A stretch of 64,000 nucleotides of DNA, from positions 525,618 to 589,617 of the forward strand of contig MU130698.1 of the NCBI GenBank assembly GCA_015039465.1. Direction: 5' to 3'. Under the pieces are notes generated by a model. The model did not search any database and was not told the origin of the DNA. It saw only the letters and a list, made by a program, of their open reading frames with translations. The first letter of the stretch is position 1. Every line of letters begins with the position of its first letter. Position numbers and translations under genes: made by a program. This stretch comes from Phlegmacium glaucopus (taxonomy: Eukaryota; Basidiomycota; Agaricomycetes; Agaricales; Cortinariaceae). This document shows, in pieces, positions 11,644 to 22,731 of the stretch.

Positions 11644-13525
11644 GCGTGCATGACTCAGACTCTCTGCCTCCATCGAAGAAACACAAGAATTCCACAGCAG
11701 TCCCTGAGCCTGAGGTGCGTCTCCCACGTAAACAGACAGCCACTGGGAAACAAAGTGCACTGGGTAAGCTTGCACATTTCGTCTGAATATGTAGGGTGTT
11801 ATATTCAAGTGTTATTCTCTTTTACTTTCAGATCAAAATGCTGTTGACGCCAATGCAAAGAAGATTCAAAACCTTACAAAAAAGCTCGCGAAGGCAAAAC
11901 AAGATGAAAAAAAGGTCAAACAACTTGGTTCGTCAAGCTTATGTTCATCGTATTTTGATATATGTATCATATCTTTTAATTTCTAGCTTTGCAGCTCGAC
12001 AGTGATGAAGATGAGTACGAAAGTGAGGAGAAGGATTCTGAGGATTTACCAGGCTTTCGCACTTCGGTATTACCATTTAACATTAATCCTCGTCTTAAAT
12101 TCTCATGGGCTGACAAATTCTGTGGCTAGATTACCCAACTCCCATCCGTGAAAGTACCTTCAAAGCCAAATCAATCCACGAAACTGCGTCGCTCAAATGT
12201 TAGTCAGGAACGTGCAGGTCTAGCTAACCCCACTATGCACCTCTCGAACCGGACATTTCTCAAAGTACCGCACGAGCCAACATCTGCTACACCTGAGCCT
12301 ACATATCCGAGTCACGGAAGTTCCCCATCTCGTTATACCTCACCATCAAGTGCTGGTTATGCAGGCGACGCGCTTCCATCTCATTCATCTCCTTATGACA
12401 GCTCATCCCAACACTCTTCATTGCCGGCACCACCCCCACTACAGAATAAGCAGTCCCTTCTTGTGGCGGAGCTCCTTGCGGGTGTTGCAGCCAGTAGCCG
12501 GCCCAAAGCATTGGATTACGTTGATGTTGTGAACGCCCTTCTTGTGCGAACTATGTTCGACTATGAGGGTTTGGTTTCAACTCACGACGCTTTCCCAAGT
12601 CCTGCTCTGCATCGTCAATGGGCTCTGCGTTGCTGGAAAAAAGCATCTAAAGATGCTGATGAGTTCTACGAACTATCTGATAGAATGTGCAACCTTGTAA
12701 GCTCTTTTTTTGTACCACCGCTTATATTCTGATAAACCCTATCATATGAAGATAAAAAAGCGTGGCTCGCGAATCCGTGGTCATGTCCTGGCGATTGTTC
12801 GGCCACAAATTATTGCAATATATGGCTTCAACCGTAAAGTTACCCCACAGGCAAAAACACGCAACAGGACATTGTGCGAGACGCTCTTGGACAATGGGGC
12901 TTTTCATTATAAGGTTGTATTTTCTTCTGACTCGACATATCATTCAATGTTTATAATCAAATATCCCTTCAGGATACTGGCACGCTTACCGGCTTTGGTC
13001 AAAATAAGATTATATCTGAGATTCTATATCTTGCATGGTTCGAAGACAAGACATCTCAAGGCCCACTTCTTCAGCATTACTTCAACCCTATCCCAATTGA
13101 AACACTCGCCTTTATCCTCACTGTGGTACATGCTTTAACATCTCGCCTCATTTTAATTTCACTGACATGGCATTGTAGATTGATTTCTGTCTTCGTGAGT
13201 GGTCAACTGGGACTTTTACACAAGCAAAATTCTTTGAAAAGGACGTTCTTGATACCCACAAGTCCTACCGTCTTGAAGTTGAGGCCTGGAGCGCTATCAA
13301 CCCTGCTGTCATTGAAAATATCCATAAGAAGTTATTCAACCGTGCGCTGTGAGTGTCTTCATCACCGTGATAGATCATTACTAACAGATCATTAGTCGCA
13401 GTGCTGGTGTTGTTGATTCCACCTCCACAGTACCTTCTTGCCTTCAGGGTGCAATCAAGGACCGTGTACAGACAGAGCTTGATGGTCGAACTGGTGAGAC
13501 AGATAGTGAAATCTCAGATGCATAG
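11644..13525 (+). CDS. DUF6532-like protein, start not found
   Basis: Exons (end of first at 11763) 11832-11927, 11987-12066, 12130-12696, 12752-12913, 12973-13125, 13179-13348 and 13396-13525 all join in phase to TAG at 13523-13525, more than 490 residues. The N-terminal part is lysine- and Pro/Ser-rich with a short coiled segment; the C-terminal half carries the blocks I associate with DUF6532 (FHYKDTGTLTGFGQNKIISE, ILYLAWFEDK, HYFNPIPIETLAFILT, IDFCLREWSTGTF, YRLEVEAWSAINP). Function of the family is unknown. The coding signal begins at about 11644, exactly where the Plavaka transposase signal ends on the other strand, and the apparent ATG at 11523 lies antisense to conserved Plavaka sequence. 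The true start is probably deleted or lies in an unrecognised exon. Confidence 0.75.
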
Positions 13526-13937
13526 ATATTTGTGGTATTTGGCCTTCTGCCTACAGTTAGGTAGCTTGAATATGTGTATATAGTCAGGCTTGTACTAAAT
13601 ATAAATTCTATCTGTCTCCCAATCACTATTGTCAATTTCATTTGAACAAATGACCAGAGATTGATCCTAGGACTCTGAGCCTGAGTATACTACTATGAGC
13701 CAGTAGCCTTCATAGATTGGAAACAATGCAAGCAACAGATAATTAGGTTGGATTACTGAGCCATGGGTTAACTTGGTAGCTTTGGTAGACAGAGAGCAAT
13801 TGATACAACCTAGAGCTACCTAGTGGAATTAGAAAACTATTGGTATCTACTGAGATTAACAGGCAGCTATGGAAGCTATGCACCAGGGGACTTGTGTACT
13901 GAAAAACTCAGGATACCATGGCTACTGGGAGCTACTG

Positions 13938-14950
13938 ACTCAAGTCAGCTCCTCCTGATGTCCCTAATAATAAAAATATCAGAGATCGTGAACCATGGTC
14001 GGTGGTCGTGTATTGGTTGCAAAGTTCGTTGGCCAGCCTGACATGAATCGTGTTGAATAGCTTCATGAGAGATCGTGCAAGTGACATACCTTGCAAGGCA
14101 TTGCTTCACATCCTCAGTGATTTCTGGAACGGCGGTTTTTAATTTTTTTTACACTATCTTGGAAATGATCGGAGTGGATGGGCGGATGCAATCTGCGGAA
14201 TGTAGCGAATTGGGCTGCAAGAATATTTACAACTAGGAAAAGGCTTGTGAGTCTCGCTTCGCCTGACATGTCATACTTCGCATCTTTGGAAATGCGAAGT
14301 CAATATCTTTATATTAACGTCATGTGAAGTTGCTTTTGCTTACAATCGAAATTCTCGAATTGTTGAATGGGTCCTACGAAAATGTGGATAAGTCAATGCC
14401 TCACATTTATTATTTGTAACCTTGAGCTGAACATTCGATATCTTGCAAGTCGTTGCTTAATAACACGTTGGTGCCGGCATCGTCATCTGGAAACAGGGGT
14501 TACTGCGGCTATTGGAATGGAGATATTTATTTTATTTGGGTGGCGGACTTAATTATGTAATAGGAAGCATTGTCATGCGTTGTCTCGCTCAAGACGATGA
14601 TGGAAGGATTAGTGAAGCAATTCAACAATAGTGTTAGTGAGCACCGCCAAAGGTTGTCTGATTATGGAGTGTATATCGACCCAGTCGGTTACAGACTTTG
14701 GCCACTGTTGTATGTGATGCAAACAAACATCTATTGTTTTTTCTCACAAGGGTAGCCTTGTGAGACATTCCGCGTTGGTACCTCGACGGCGTAATGGAAA
14801 GCTATCTACGATGGCTTGAAAACATTTGCGATTGAAGATCGTTGCTACCCTGACGATTATAATTAAATGATGAGGTCATAACGTCTAGTTCTGTGAATCG
14901 TCTCTTTCTCCCGTCCTTCGTTCTATTGTGTTTGCATTCTGCTGCGTGTC
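13938..14950. other. Intergenic stretch with one possible exon
   Basis: Minus-strand reading between about 14139 and 13987 gives coding-like sequence (VPEITEDVKQCLARYV in one frame, MSLARSLMKLFNTIHVRL in another) that stops at the edge of the Plavaka-type element, so it may be a gene cut by that insertion. The remainder to 14950 holds no motif or repeat I can support. Confidence 0.25.
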
Positions 14951-15747
14951 ATGACTACGTTGCTGCATAAGTTTGTTTTGTCCTATCCCGACGTTACACT
15001 CTCGCACACAGAATATGGGCGGCATTTCCACCTAGGCCATGGCGCCCGCTTGTTTTCTTCACCAACGCAACATATTCAATCCTTTGTGGAGATAGAGGGG
15101 TTGCCTTATCGGTTTATAGTGGTCGGTCGATTGATGTCTTTCAAGGTCGTCGACGATCCGGTAAGTGGCCTCAATATACATGAAGATATTTAGTGTTAAA
15201 ATCATTATATTCTCAGTTTGGACATCATCTATGTATTAACATCGGTCAAATTGAATCTCCATCGGCTTTTGCAGACATGTTTCGTCGCCAGCTGGTTACA
15301 TTACAGAGGGTAGAGGAAAGTGACAGGGCGAACGTCTATATTCATGGGCAGGTTTGTCATCAAACATAAACATAGGAGGCAGCATGTTCATTAATGAGTT
15401 AGCATATTCAATGGCGTACTTCGAATGACCAGTTGGCATTAACAACTTACGCCCAATATGATATTCATAACTCCCCTCTATCTTCCTCAGATATTGGATC
15501 CTTTGTGTTGGCGACTGTCGAACTCCGGTGCTTAGATGTTATTTGCAGTGCTTCTACATTTTTGAGGGTAAGCCTCGTTATAATTCATCCATTGTTGCTT
15601 TCGAAGACAGCTGTGATTTAGTCGTATTGGATGGAGGCTTTTGAGCTAGGTTCCCTAAAGGCGAATAATTGTTCGGACGAGGAATTTGTTAAAAATATTA
15701 TTGAGCATTGGCAATTGTTAAATCCTTCCATCGTCTCAAATACATGA
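14951..15747 (+). CDS. Hypothetical protein, 201 residues, four exons
   Basis: Exons 14951-15160, 15217-15351, 15433-15567 and 15622-15747 are all multiples of three and join with strong donors (GTAAGTGG, GTAAGCC) into a 201-residue protein from MTTLLHKFVL to a TGA at 15745-15747. It looks like a soluble mixed alpha/beta protein (VEIEGLPYRFIVVGRLMSF; SDIGSFVLATVELRCLDVIC). No signal peptide, membrane segment or known motif was found. The clean gene structure and lack of internal stops argue for an intact gene. Confidence 0.55.
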
Positions 15748-15945
15748 TTTCTTTCGAGTGTGTAGTGTTTCGGACCTGAACAGTCCATATCTGCAAAATC
15801 CCATTCGGTTTTATTTATGTTATTTAGTTATTTATTTGATGTTGTCATACGTCTACAATCTAGTTCAATTGTTTAGTTTCGGTGAGGACAGAGGCAATGC
15901 TTATAATGAATCGTACTCCACGGTTATCTTTCAATGTCAAATACA

Positions 15946-16936
15946 TCAGGGCAAAGCTACATTCATACTATTTGGACATCTGGGGTTGACACACTCCAAG
16001 CCCAATCGCCATTTGAAATCCGAATCTCCAATGTCATTTATTGACGAGCATGAGGACCCACATTCACCGCTGCCATCAAAACCTGCCCAATGCATAAGTG
16101 CAACGCCTTCGAGTGTACTAGTTCGTCTCCAGATGCATGCGCAGGCATATTCGCATGGTGCATTTCGTGGGTAATACGCTCCGATATATTGAATGCCGCG
16201 CCTAGCCAGTTGGTCAACTTCAAATTGATGAATTCTGACCATTCCACGGACTGCTTCACGTCGTGACAACAGGTTGGGATAGAAGCAATACAAATGAGTT
16301 GGTGTGAGGATGTTGTATTGAGACGTGAAGGATGAGGATACAAGGACGGGGACGATTGACGATGTCTTGGAAAGCGTGATTGTAGTGATTGCGCCCTAAG
16401 CGTGGTGTTGATAAGTAAAATAAATTAAAAAAAGAAAGCTATCCCAATAAAGAGAGCTTTACTGAGGTTCGTCTCAATTTAACAAAACGAGTTGCACACT
16501 CGTCATAAGGGGCGCTCGGACACCCATCAAAATCAACAGTCGACCCTGAGCAGGTGAGGTATGCCTTCAACCTCTCCAGCCCGTATTGTGACCCATCAGG
16601 GACAATGATGTTTAGATCTTTAGGCGTTACATCATCAATGCTCAGAACATTCCAAGCGGCAGAACCAACGACCACGGCGCTGATGTCTTTTGTTAAGATG
16701 AAGAAGGTCGAGATATCGTCAACAAAAGGTCTGAGAATGTCATTGATGCGTCATCGAATCAAAGCCTGGACAGTTCTTCTGGCATAGTTATTGCCCTGGC
16801 TGAGTTTGACTAATGTCGTCCACGAGCAATGAATGGCGATACTGGTAAGGAGCTCTGCGACGCAGAATACGGCCGTGGCTGCAGACGATGTCTTATGGCG
16901 TAGGCGTGAGGAACGTCTGACAATGTTTTCATTCAT
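15946..16936 (-). pseudogene. F-box-like protein gene with an in-frame stop
   Basis: A short basic N-terminal stretch (VRRSSRLRHK) leads into an F-box-like helix set (VAELLTSIAIHCSWTTLVKL...YARRTVQALI). Then comes RINDILRPFVDDISTFF, AVVVGSAAWNVLSIDDVTP and KDLNIIVPDG, and after an intron (16462-16396) the block LYCFYPNLLSRREAVRGMV, PCEYACACIWRRT and DSDFKWRLGLECVNPRC. I recognise this arrangement from multicopy hypothetical proteins of Agaricomycetes. A TGA at 16751-16753 interrupts the frame between ALIR and RINDIL where an Arg codon (CGA) would fit. An intron removing it would also remove conserved residues, so I call a pseudogene. The Cys-rich C-terminus could bind metal. Stop at 15946-15948. 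Confidence 0.55.
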
Positions 16937-17290
16937 GTTGTTAGTGACAGGGGAAGAAGGCGGTAGATAAACAATTTTATTTTTATTTTGGTTCTGTAAG
17001 TTTTGAATTCCATACAGACAGCACGACAATCATCTGCTAAGGTTGTGTTTGAAAAACCTAAAAATACATTAGACGATGTTGGTTTTTAATTTAAAATCGG
17101 GTGAATGAAAAAATGGATGCGTTACACATACATTTTGAGCCTTTGACGGATTTCAGGGATTTCGTGAGTGCGGATATCCATCATTCCTTTCAGTTTACTC
17201 CACTTCAGAACCAATAGGTTTCCCCACCAGGGTCGTCCGAGCTTGGGGAATGCATTGTCAATCAAAATGTTTCGATCACAATGATCGGTT

Positions 17291-17990
17291 TCATTGTCTT
17301 GGGGCTAATCGAACGGAAGCGTGGTGCGAATGGCGAAAGTCAGCATACATCGTTATCTGGAATGGAAAGATGATTCGGCTGACCTGCGGCTCCATCACCA
17401 GGCAATAGACAATGTCTTCATTCGCTTCGGTGGTGTCAATTTCTGGAAGTGGGATGAAGCTTTTACTTAAGTCCATGATGTTTCGAGCGCCATGGTAGTC
17501 CATGGCCAGCCATCGTTGTATCGCCATATCTTGAGGCCTCCAAGGGTAATTGACTCCAAAATCAACCGGCACCGAGACGATATGAAATCTGGAAGTGCAT
17601 GTACCTAGCAGGAGTCCGTAGTAGTTGTCTGTTTGCTGTTAACATGGTGTTCAGTCCACAACGAAAGTTCTTTAATTTTATTTATTTATTTTTAATTTTG
17701 TCTTGAAACGTACCGGCACTTGAGTTCTGATTTGCTTGTGAACGAGGTCTATATTGGTGTCTTCCATACCAGGGGATCTAGCATGTAATGATGAGAAAGA
17801 AAGGAAAGGGGTAGAATTCGTAAACTTTATACACCATCAGGTAGTAAACAGAGTCCAACAAACTTTTACGCCGTTCTCATCGACGGCTACCAAGTGTAAG
17901 CGAATCGCGCAGAACATCGTTCGGTCATATGAGAGAATGTTAGGGAATGGGACCTTCGAGGATAGGTAAATAAGAGTTTCATCCCACAAG
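17291..17990 (-). CDS. Hypothetical protein (5' end unresolved)
   Basis: Three minus-strand exons join in phase: about 17990-17859, then a short exon 17777-17714 containing MEDTNIDLVHKQIRTQVP, then 17635-17291. The product continues QTDNYYGLLLGTCTSRFHIV, GVNYPWRPQDMAIQRWLAMD and DIVYCLVMEPQ to a stop at 17291-17293. If translation starts at the ATG at 17767 the product is 132 residues; the upstream exon (NLWDETLIYLSSKVPFP, LHLVAVDENGVKVCWTL) suggests a longer one. No family recognised. It lies divergently to the next gene, about 60 bp apart. Confidence 0.5.
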
Positions 17991-18046
17991 TTTTGATACG
18001 ATTTTGCTTACGTTGTGAATTTAAAAGTGAAATATTAAGCTATTGG

Positions 18047-18592
18047 ATGTTCATTGATGGGGTTCCCATTCATGAGGAGATGAATAAAGCCAGCGTCAAC
18101 ATTATACGTGCCCTATGTAATTCTCAGCCAAGGGTAACTTGGGCAAGAATCAGTTCACGACAGAAATTGTATCAGTTCATTGCGTCGCTCGACTTGGACA
18201 CGCAATTCGCCATTCGGCATGGCGTTCAATCGCGGTTATGGGCGAAATATGCACATTCGATGTCGGGTGGTGGCACTTCCGCAACGGGCAGCACTAGTCT
18301 TCCAAATAGCACGCTGGGAACTGGTACACTAACGATGTTGAATGAAGTGACGTCTCCATTGAGTTCCGATACTCCCAGAGTTAACAGGTAAATGATCGTT
18401 GACTGCTGATTGAACATTAATTTACGTTGTCAAAAGGAGACACACCGTCGATGACACCCTCACCTTCTTCGATGGGCAGATCATGCATGAGGTGTTACAC
18501 CTGTATTCGATTACGAATTTAAAAAAGACCTGTCAACGACATTTCAGCTGTTCAACATCGACGATGTGAACAGCAATATATACGCTCATTAG
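18047..18592 (+). CDS. Hypothetical protein, 146 residues, three exons
   Basis: Exons 18047-18387, 18437-18491 and 18548-18592 join in phase (341, 55 and 45 bases) to 146 residues, from MFIDGVPIHEEMN to IDDVNSNIYAH and a TAG at 18590-18592. The middle is helical (RQKLYQFIASLDLDTQFAIR) followed by a Gly/Ser/Thr-rich linker. It lies directly upstream of the Helitron gene and could be a remnant of a Helitron 5' gene or an unrelated host gene; I cannot decide. No family recognised. Confidence 0.4.
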
Positions 18593-21500
18593 CCAAGCAT
18601 CAAGTGTGATACAGAGTCAAATTCGCGATGAGATCGTAGAAGAGATCCGGGGAGGGGTCCAAAAGTATGGTCGGAACCCAAGGCCTAATCTGGTTATTCA
18701 ACAAGTCCCAACCGCCGAAGTACAGCGCGATGTAGGAATAGACGGTGATGATGGTTGGCCACTGGGAGAGGACGTTAGCATGCTAGAACTATGTCAAGGC
18801 CGTTTTATGAACGCGCCTTCCAAAGAAGTGATTGACAGCGCGAGGTCGCAATTTATCGATCGAACCAGCAACTCAGCAGTGGCTATTGGCATCTGTGTGA
18901 CATGTGCCCAGGAGACACCCGTCAAGGACTTAACACGGTATCCCATTGAACATATACCTAATCCACATCGATTGAGGCCTGCAGCACGCCATCCACAACA
19001 CGATCTCTATCGCAGAATGTTACTCCATCCGCAGGGAATGATCAATGAAACGTCTGGACGTCTATGTGATGATTGTGTTAGGGCGCTTAAGGCCGATAAA
19101 CTTCCGATGCTAGCACTCGCCAATAATCTTTGGATTGGACAAATTCCACACGAACTAGCATTCTTGACTCTTCCGGAGCGAATTCTTATAGCTAAATATT
19201 TGCCTGTCGCATATGTCATCAAACTGTATCCAAAAAAAAGGGGGGCACGCAACTGGGACAAACGGCAGATGCACAGTGGTCTCAAAGGCAACATTTCCAC
19301 CTATCGATTAGATCAATCGCAGATCGTATCTATGATTGACGGCTCACTAATGCCGGCGCTAGCCAAAGTTCTTGCCGCCACAATAGGCATAACTTTTGTT
19401 GGTCCCAAAAACCTTCCAGAGAAAAGCATGCCAAGTTTGTTTCGTGTCAGGAGATTGCGGGTCAAAAAAGCTTTGGAGTGGCTAAAAGAAAACAATCAAT
19501 TATACAAGGATATAACGATATCTCCTCTGCATCTTGCTGAGTTGCCAGAAGATGGAGTTCCATATGAATTGTTGGCAACCGCTAGACATTCGACAGATAT
19601 TAGCATGCTATATGCAGAACAGGATGGATATGTTCCTCCTCAGGGGGACAAAGCAATTGAGGACGAACAAGGTATGTTTGGTGACTCATAGTAGCCAACG
19701 AGCGATTAATTCTCCGGCTTTCCTTCACCCACAGAAGTGAATGGAGATTCGAACATTGAAGAAGATATAAGTGGGCGTCCCTGGCTCTGCATTAAAATAT
19801 TGAGATCAACTTACAATTCGAATTTAGACATGGATGATGCTCATGATGTGGACGAAGAGCCGGCCGTTGTGCCTCTTGCACATCTGGGTGTGGTCGACGT
19901 CGATGGAGTTGAAGTTACAGAGTCCGAATTGATGGCACATGTGTTAGCAAATTGTTGTGAGTCTAGGGTGGAGGAGGATTATATGATACGAAGGGGAAGT
20001 GCGTTTGTCAATGAATATGCCAGGATAGACCCAGCAACGGGGCAGCGGAACGATGGGGGCCCTAGTGACGCCAACCACCTTTTGGGCTGTTTCCCCACAC
20101 TCTTTCCATATAGGCAAGGAGGTTTCGAGGTCAGTCGTGAGGTGAACGTGCCGTACGAGGTTCATGCTCGATGGGCGTTGCGCTATGAAGATAGACGTTT
20201 CCGAAAAGACCCCCATTTTCCATTCCAAGTCTTCGGTGTGTGCCAGAAGAGGCAGGTCTGTCGAGCATCGTGCCTTCAAATGAAGAAGGATTTCTACTTT
20301 CAAAATCAGAATGTTCTATCTTCTATAACTGCAGACGATCTCACCAAAGCCAGTCAGGAGGAGACCCGCGGGGTGCCCTTTTCAAATCCGGCCGTTCAAA
20401 TGTTCCGTAGCCTTCTGAGCACTGTCAAAACCAAAGTTCAAGGATCAGACGAATCTCGGAGGTCGATCAGGGGTAAAATTTGGGGAACAAACATACTTCA
20501 CAACCCTCCAAGCCTTTGGGTGACGATCAATCCTTCAGATATGCAAGATCCTATTGCTGGGGTCGATATCGACTTGGATGCGTTCTGTAATACGGCAGGC
20601 CCAGATAGTGCGAACAGGGGTCTCAACATAGCGTCGGATCCTTATGCCTCAGCGAATTTTTTTCATTTTATCATCGGGACGATTCTTGAGGTGTTGATCG
20701 GGATCACCAAACAACGAAATGGGACGATCAGAAGAAAAGAAGGGATATTTGGTGTTGTGAAGAGTTACATAGGTACTGTGGAGGCACAAGGCAGAGGCTC
20801 GCTGCACTTGCATTTGCTATTATGGCTGGACGGCGCGCCAACTGCGCAAGATCTGAAACGAGCTTTGAAAGACAGCGCGTTCCGTGAAAAAGTAAAGCAC
20901 TTCATTAAAACAACAATACGAGCCGATATCGATGGAATGATTGCGGCTGACGTCGTCGCAATGCCTAAATTAGACGCTGTCTCTTACTCACGGCCTCTGG
21001 ATCCACGAAAATCTGAGGATGCTAAGCTGATGAAGACTACGGAATTGGAGATCGCACGTACAACACAACTTCACAGCTGTTCCATGGCCAATTGTTTGAA
21101 GATTGTGAAAGGTCAAATCCAGTGCAAGCGTCGAGCACCATTCGCATTGGCATCGGATGACTGGGTCAATAGTGGGGGTGCTTGGGGCCCTAAGCGACTG
21201 TGTGGCTTCTTAAACAATTGGAATCCTCCTTTGTTGATGTCTATCCGAGCAAATCATGACGTAAAACTCTTCATGAACGGGAGGGACACCGGTGTATTAA
21301 CTTGGTACATTACCAATTATGCAAGCAAAAAGCAACAACGCTCTTCCAATGTGTCGGCCTTGCTAGCGAAACGGGTAGCATTTCATAAAGACGAGGAAAA
21401 GGCACGACGGGACCTGACAGACGTCAGCAGACGCTTGATTCAACGATGTGTTAACACACTAACGCGCGAGAGGGAGTTCAGTGCTCCAGAAGTCATAAGC

Positions 21501-22731
21501 TACCTGATGGGATGGGGGGATCGCTTTGAGTTGCATCATCACGTCTCAATTTATACTGATGCAATCATATTGGCGCTAAAGAAAAAATATCCTGGCCTGA
21601 GGGAAAAGAGGTAACATTGTGGAAATCATTTTTATATCTGATACTAACATATTGATGATGGCCAGAGGCGAAGATACATCTGAAGAAGGTCTGCGGGCTC
21701 GCAATCATGTAATCACGATGGATTCTGGAGTGATCACGTTGAAAGATCAGCTACATGAGTACATGTTCCGCGGGGAGGAGCTGATTGAAATGAGTCTTTT
21801 TACCTTCGTTCTTGACACATATGATGGAAAGGCCAACAGGGAGGACGACGCAGACGATGAATCAAGACCAATTGGAAGGCCTCCAAATAGACGGGTTCGG
21901 TATCGACAGGGCTTTAACAAGACTGGTCGCTGCCAAATTTTCTGGACAGAAGGGCATGAAACCCTACCACAGTTTGTCGGTAGCTGGATGCCACGAAGTG
22001 ATAGACCAAGCGACAGGGAACTTTATTGTGCGGCCATGCTTGCTCTCTTGAGGCCTTGGAAGGATCTCTGCGATCTGAAGACGGAGTTAGAGACATTTGA
22101 AGAGAGCTTTGAAAGGTTCTTACAAGGCGCAGGCAAAAGGATCCAAGCCATCATCGAGAATATCCAGTATTACTATGAATGTTATGATGCTGCAAAAAAT
22201 CGGCAGCAAGAGATGCACCTCGACAGTAATGAAAGAACTATTGACTTCGAGGAAGACGCCTGTCCAGAGGACCTAACAACAAACTCGCTAGTTTTTGATT
22301 CTCAACGGCACGAGACGACCGAGGAGGAAATTGAGCTTGCGTACGACTCTAGGGGTGCAACAAGAGAACGGCTCTATGCAGAGCTTACAATGTACACAGC
22401 GATTGACTGTGGAATTTTTTCGGAGACAAGACCGCTGACAGCGTATCTGCCGGGCACAGCGATAGCAGATGAGAGTGAGATTGCGACATTTCGAGCATGG
22501 GAGGAGCAATTGAAGAATGCGACTAGAACGGGGGTTGACGATGCCGGGCCAAGTTTGTTTTCGGACAGCGATTTCAGTGTCCCCATGGTTAGGTCTGTAG
22601 ATGAAGCAGGTGTCGAAAAATCGCGAGATGGTGGCAGATGTGCGACGGGTCAATGCGAAATTTCCAAAACTAATGAAAGTTCACGACCCAAAAGAAGCAT
22701 GTTGAATGAGGGACCAAAGACGTGCACATGA
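18563..22731 (+). CDS. Helitron RepHel protein, N-terminal and Rep part
   Basis: The frame opens after a probable acceptor at about 18568 and runs to 19671, then 19735-21610 and 21666 onward, across a 63-bp and a 55-bp intron. The first part carries the DUF6570-type block (LCDDCVRALKADKLPMLALANNLW, here abbreviated to its core NNLWIGQIPHELAFLTLPER). The next part is Helitron-like N: HLLGCFPTLFPY, then WVTINPSDMQDP, then the HUH motif in GRGSLHLHLLLWLDG, and the candidate catalytic tyrosine in TWYITNYASKK. These make the Rep nuclease that cuts and joins single strands. In frame the product ends at TGA 22729-22731, but the helicase continues in the +1-shifted frame (DQRRAHDII), pointing to one inserted G in the GGG at 22710-22712. 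Confidence 0.8.

Larger units (their letters stand above)
9011..13937. mobile_element. Candidate Plavaka (CACTA-like) element with a second gene
   Basis: Two genes sit back to back: a Plavaka transposase (minus) and a DUF6532-like gene (plus). They are flanked by AT-rich stretches dense in short AGTAGCT/AGCTACT words: 9011-9140 on the left and roughly 13680-13940 on the right. The outermost words match in inverted orientation (CAGTAGCTAC at 9011-9020; GGAGCTACTG at 13928-13937). Subterminal repeats of this kind are typical of the CACTA group. I did not find a clean 3-bp target duplication, so the ends are approximate. The unit would be about 4.9 kb. Confidence 0.4.
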
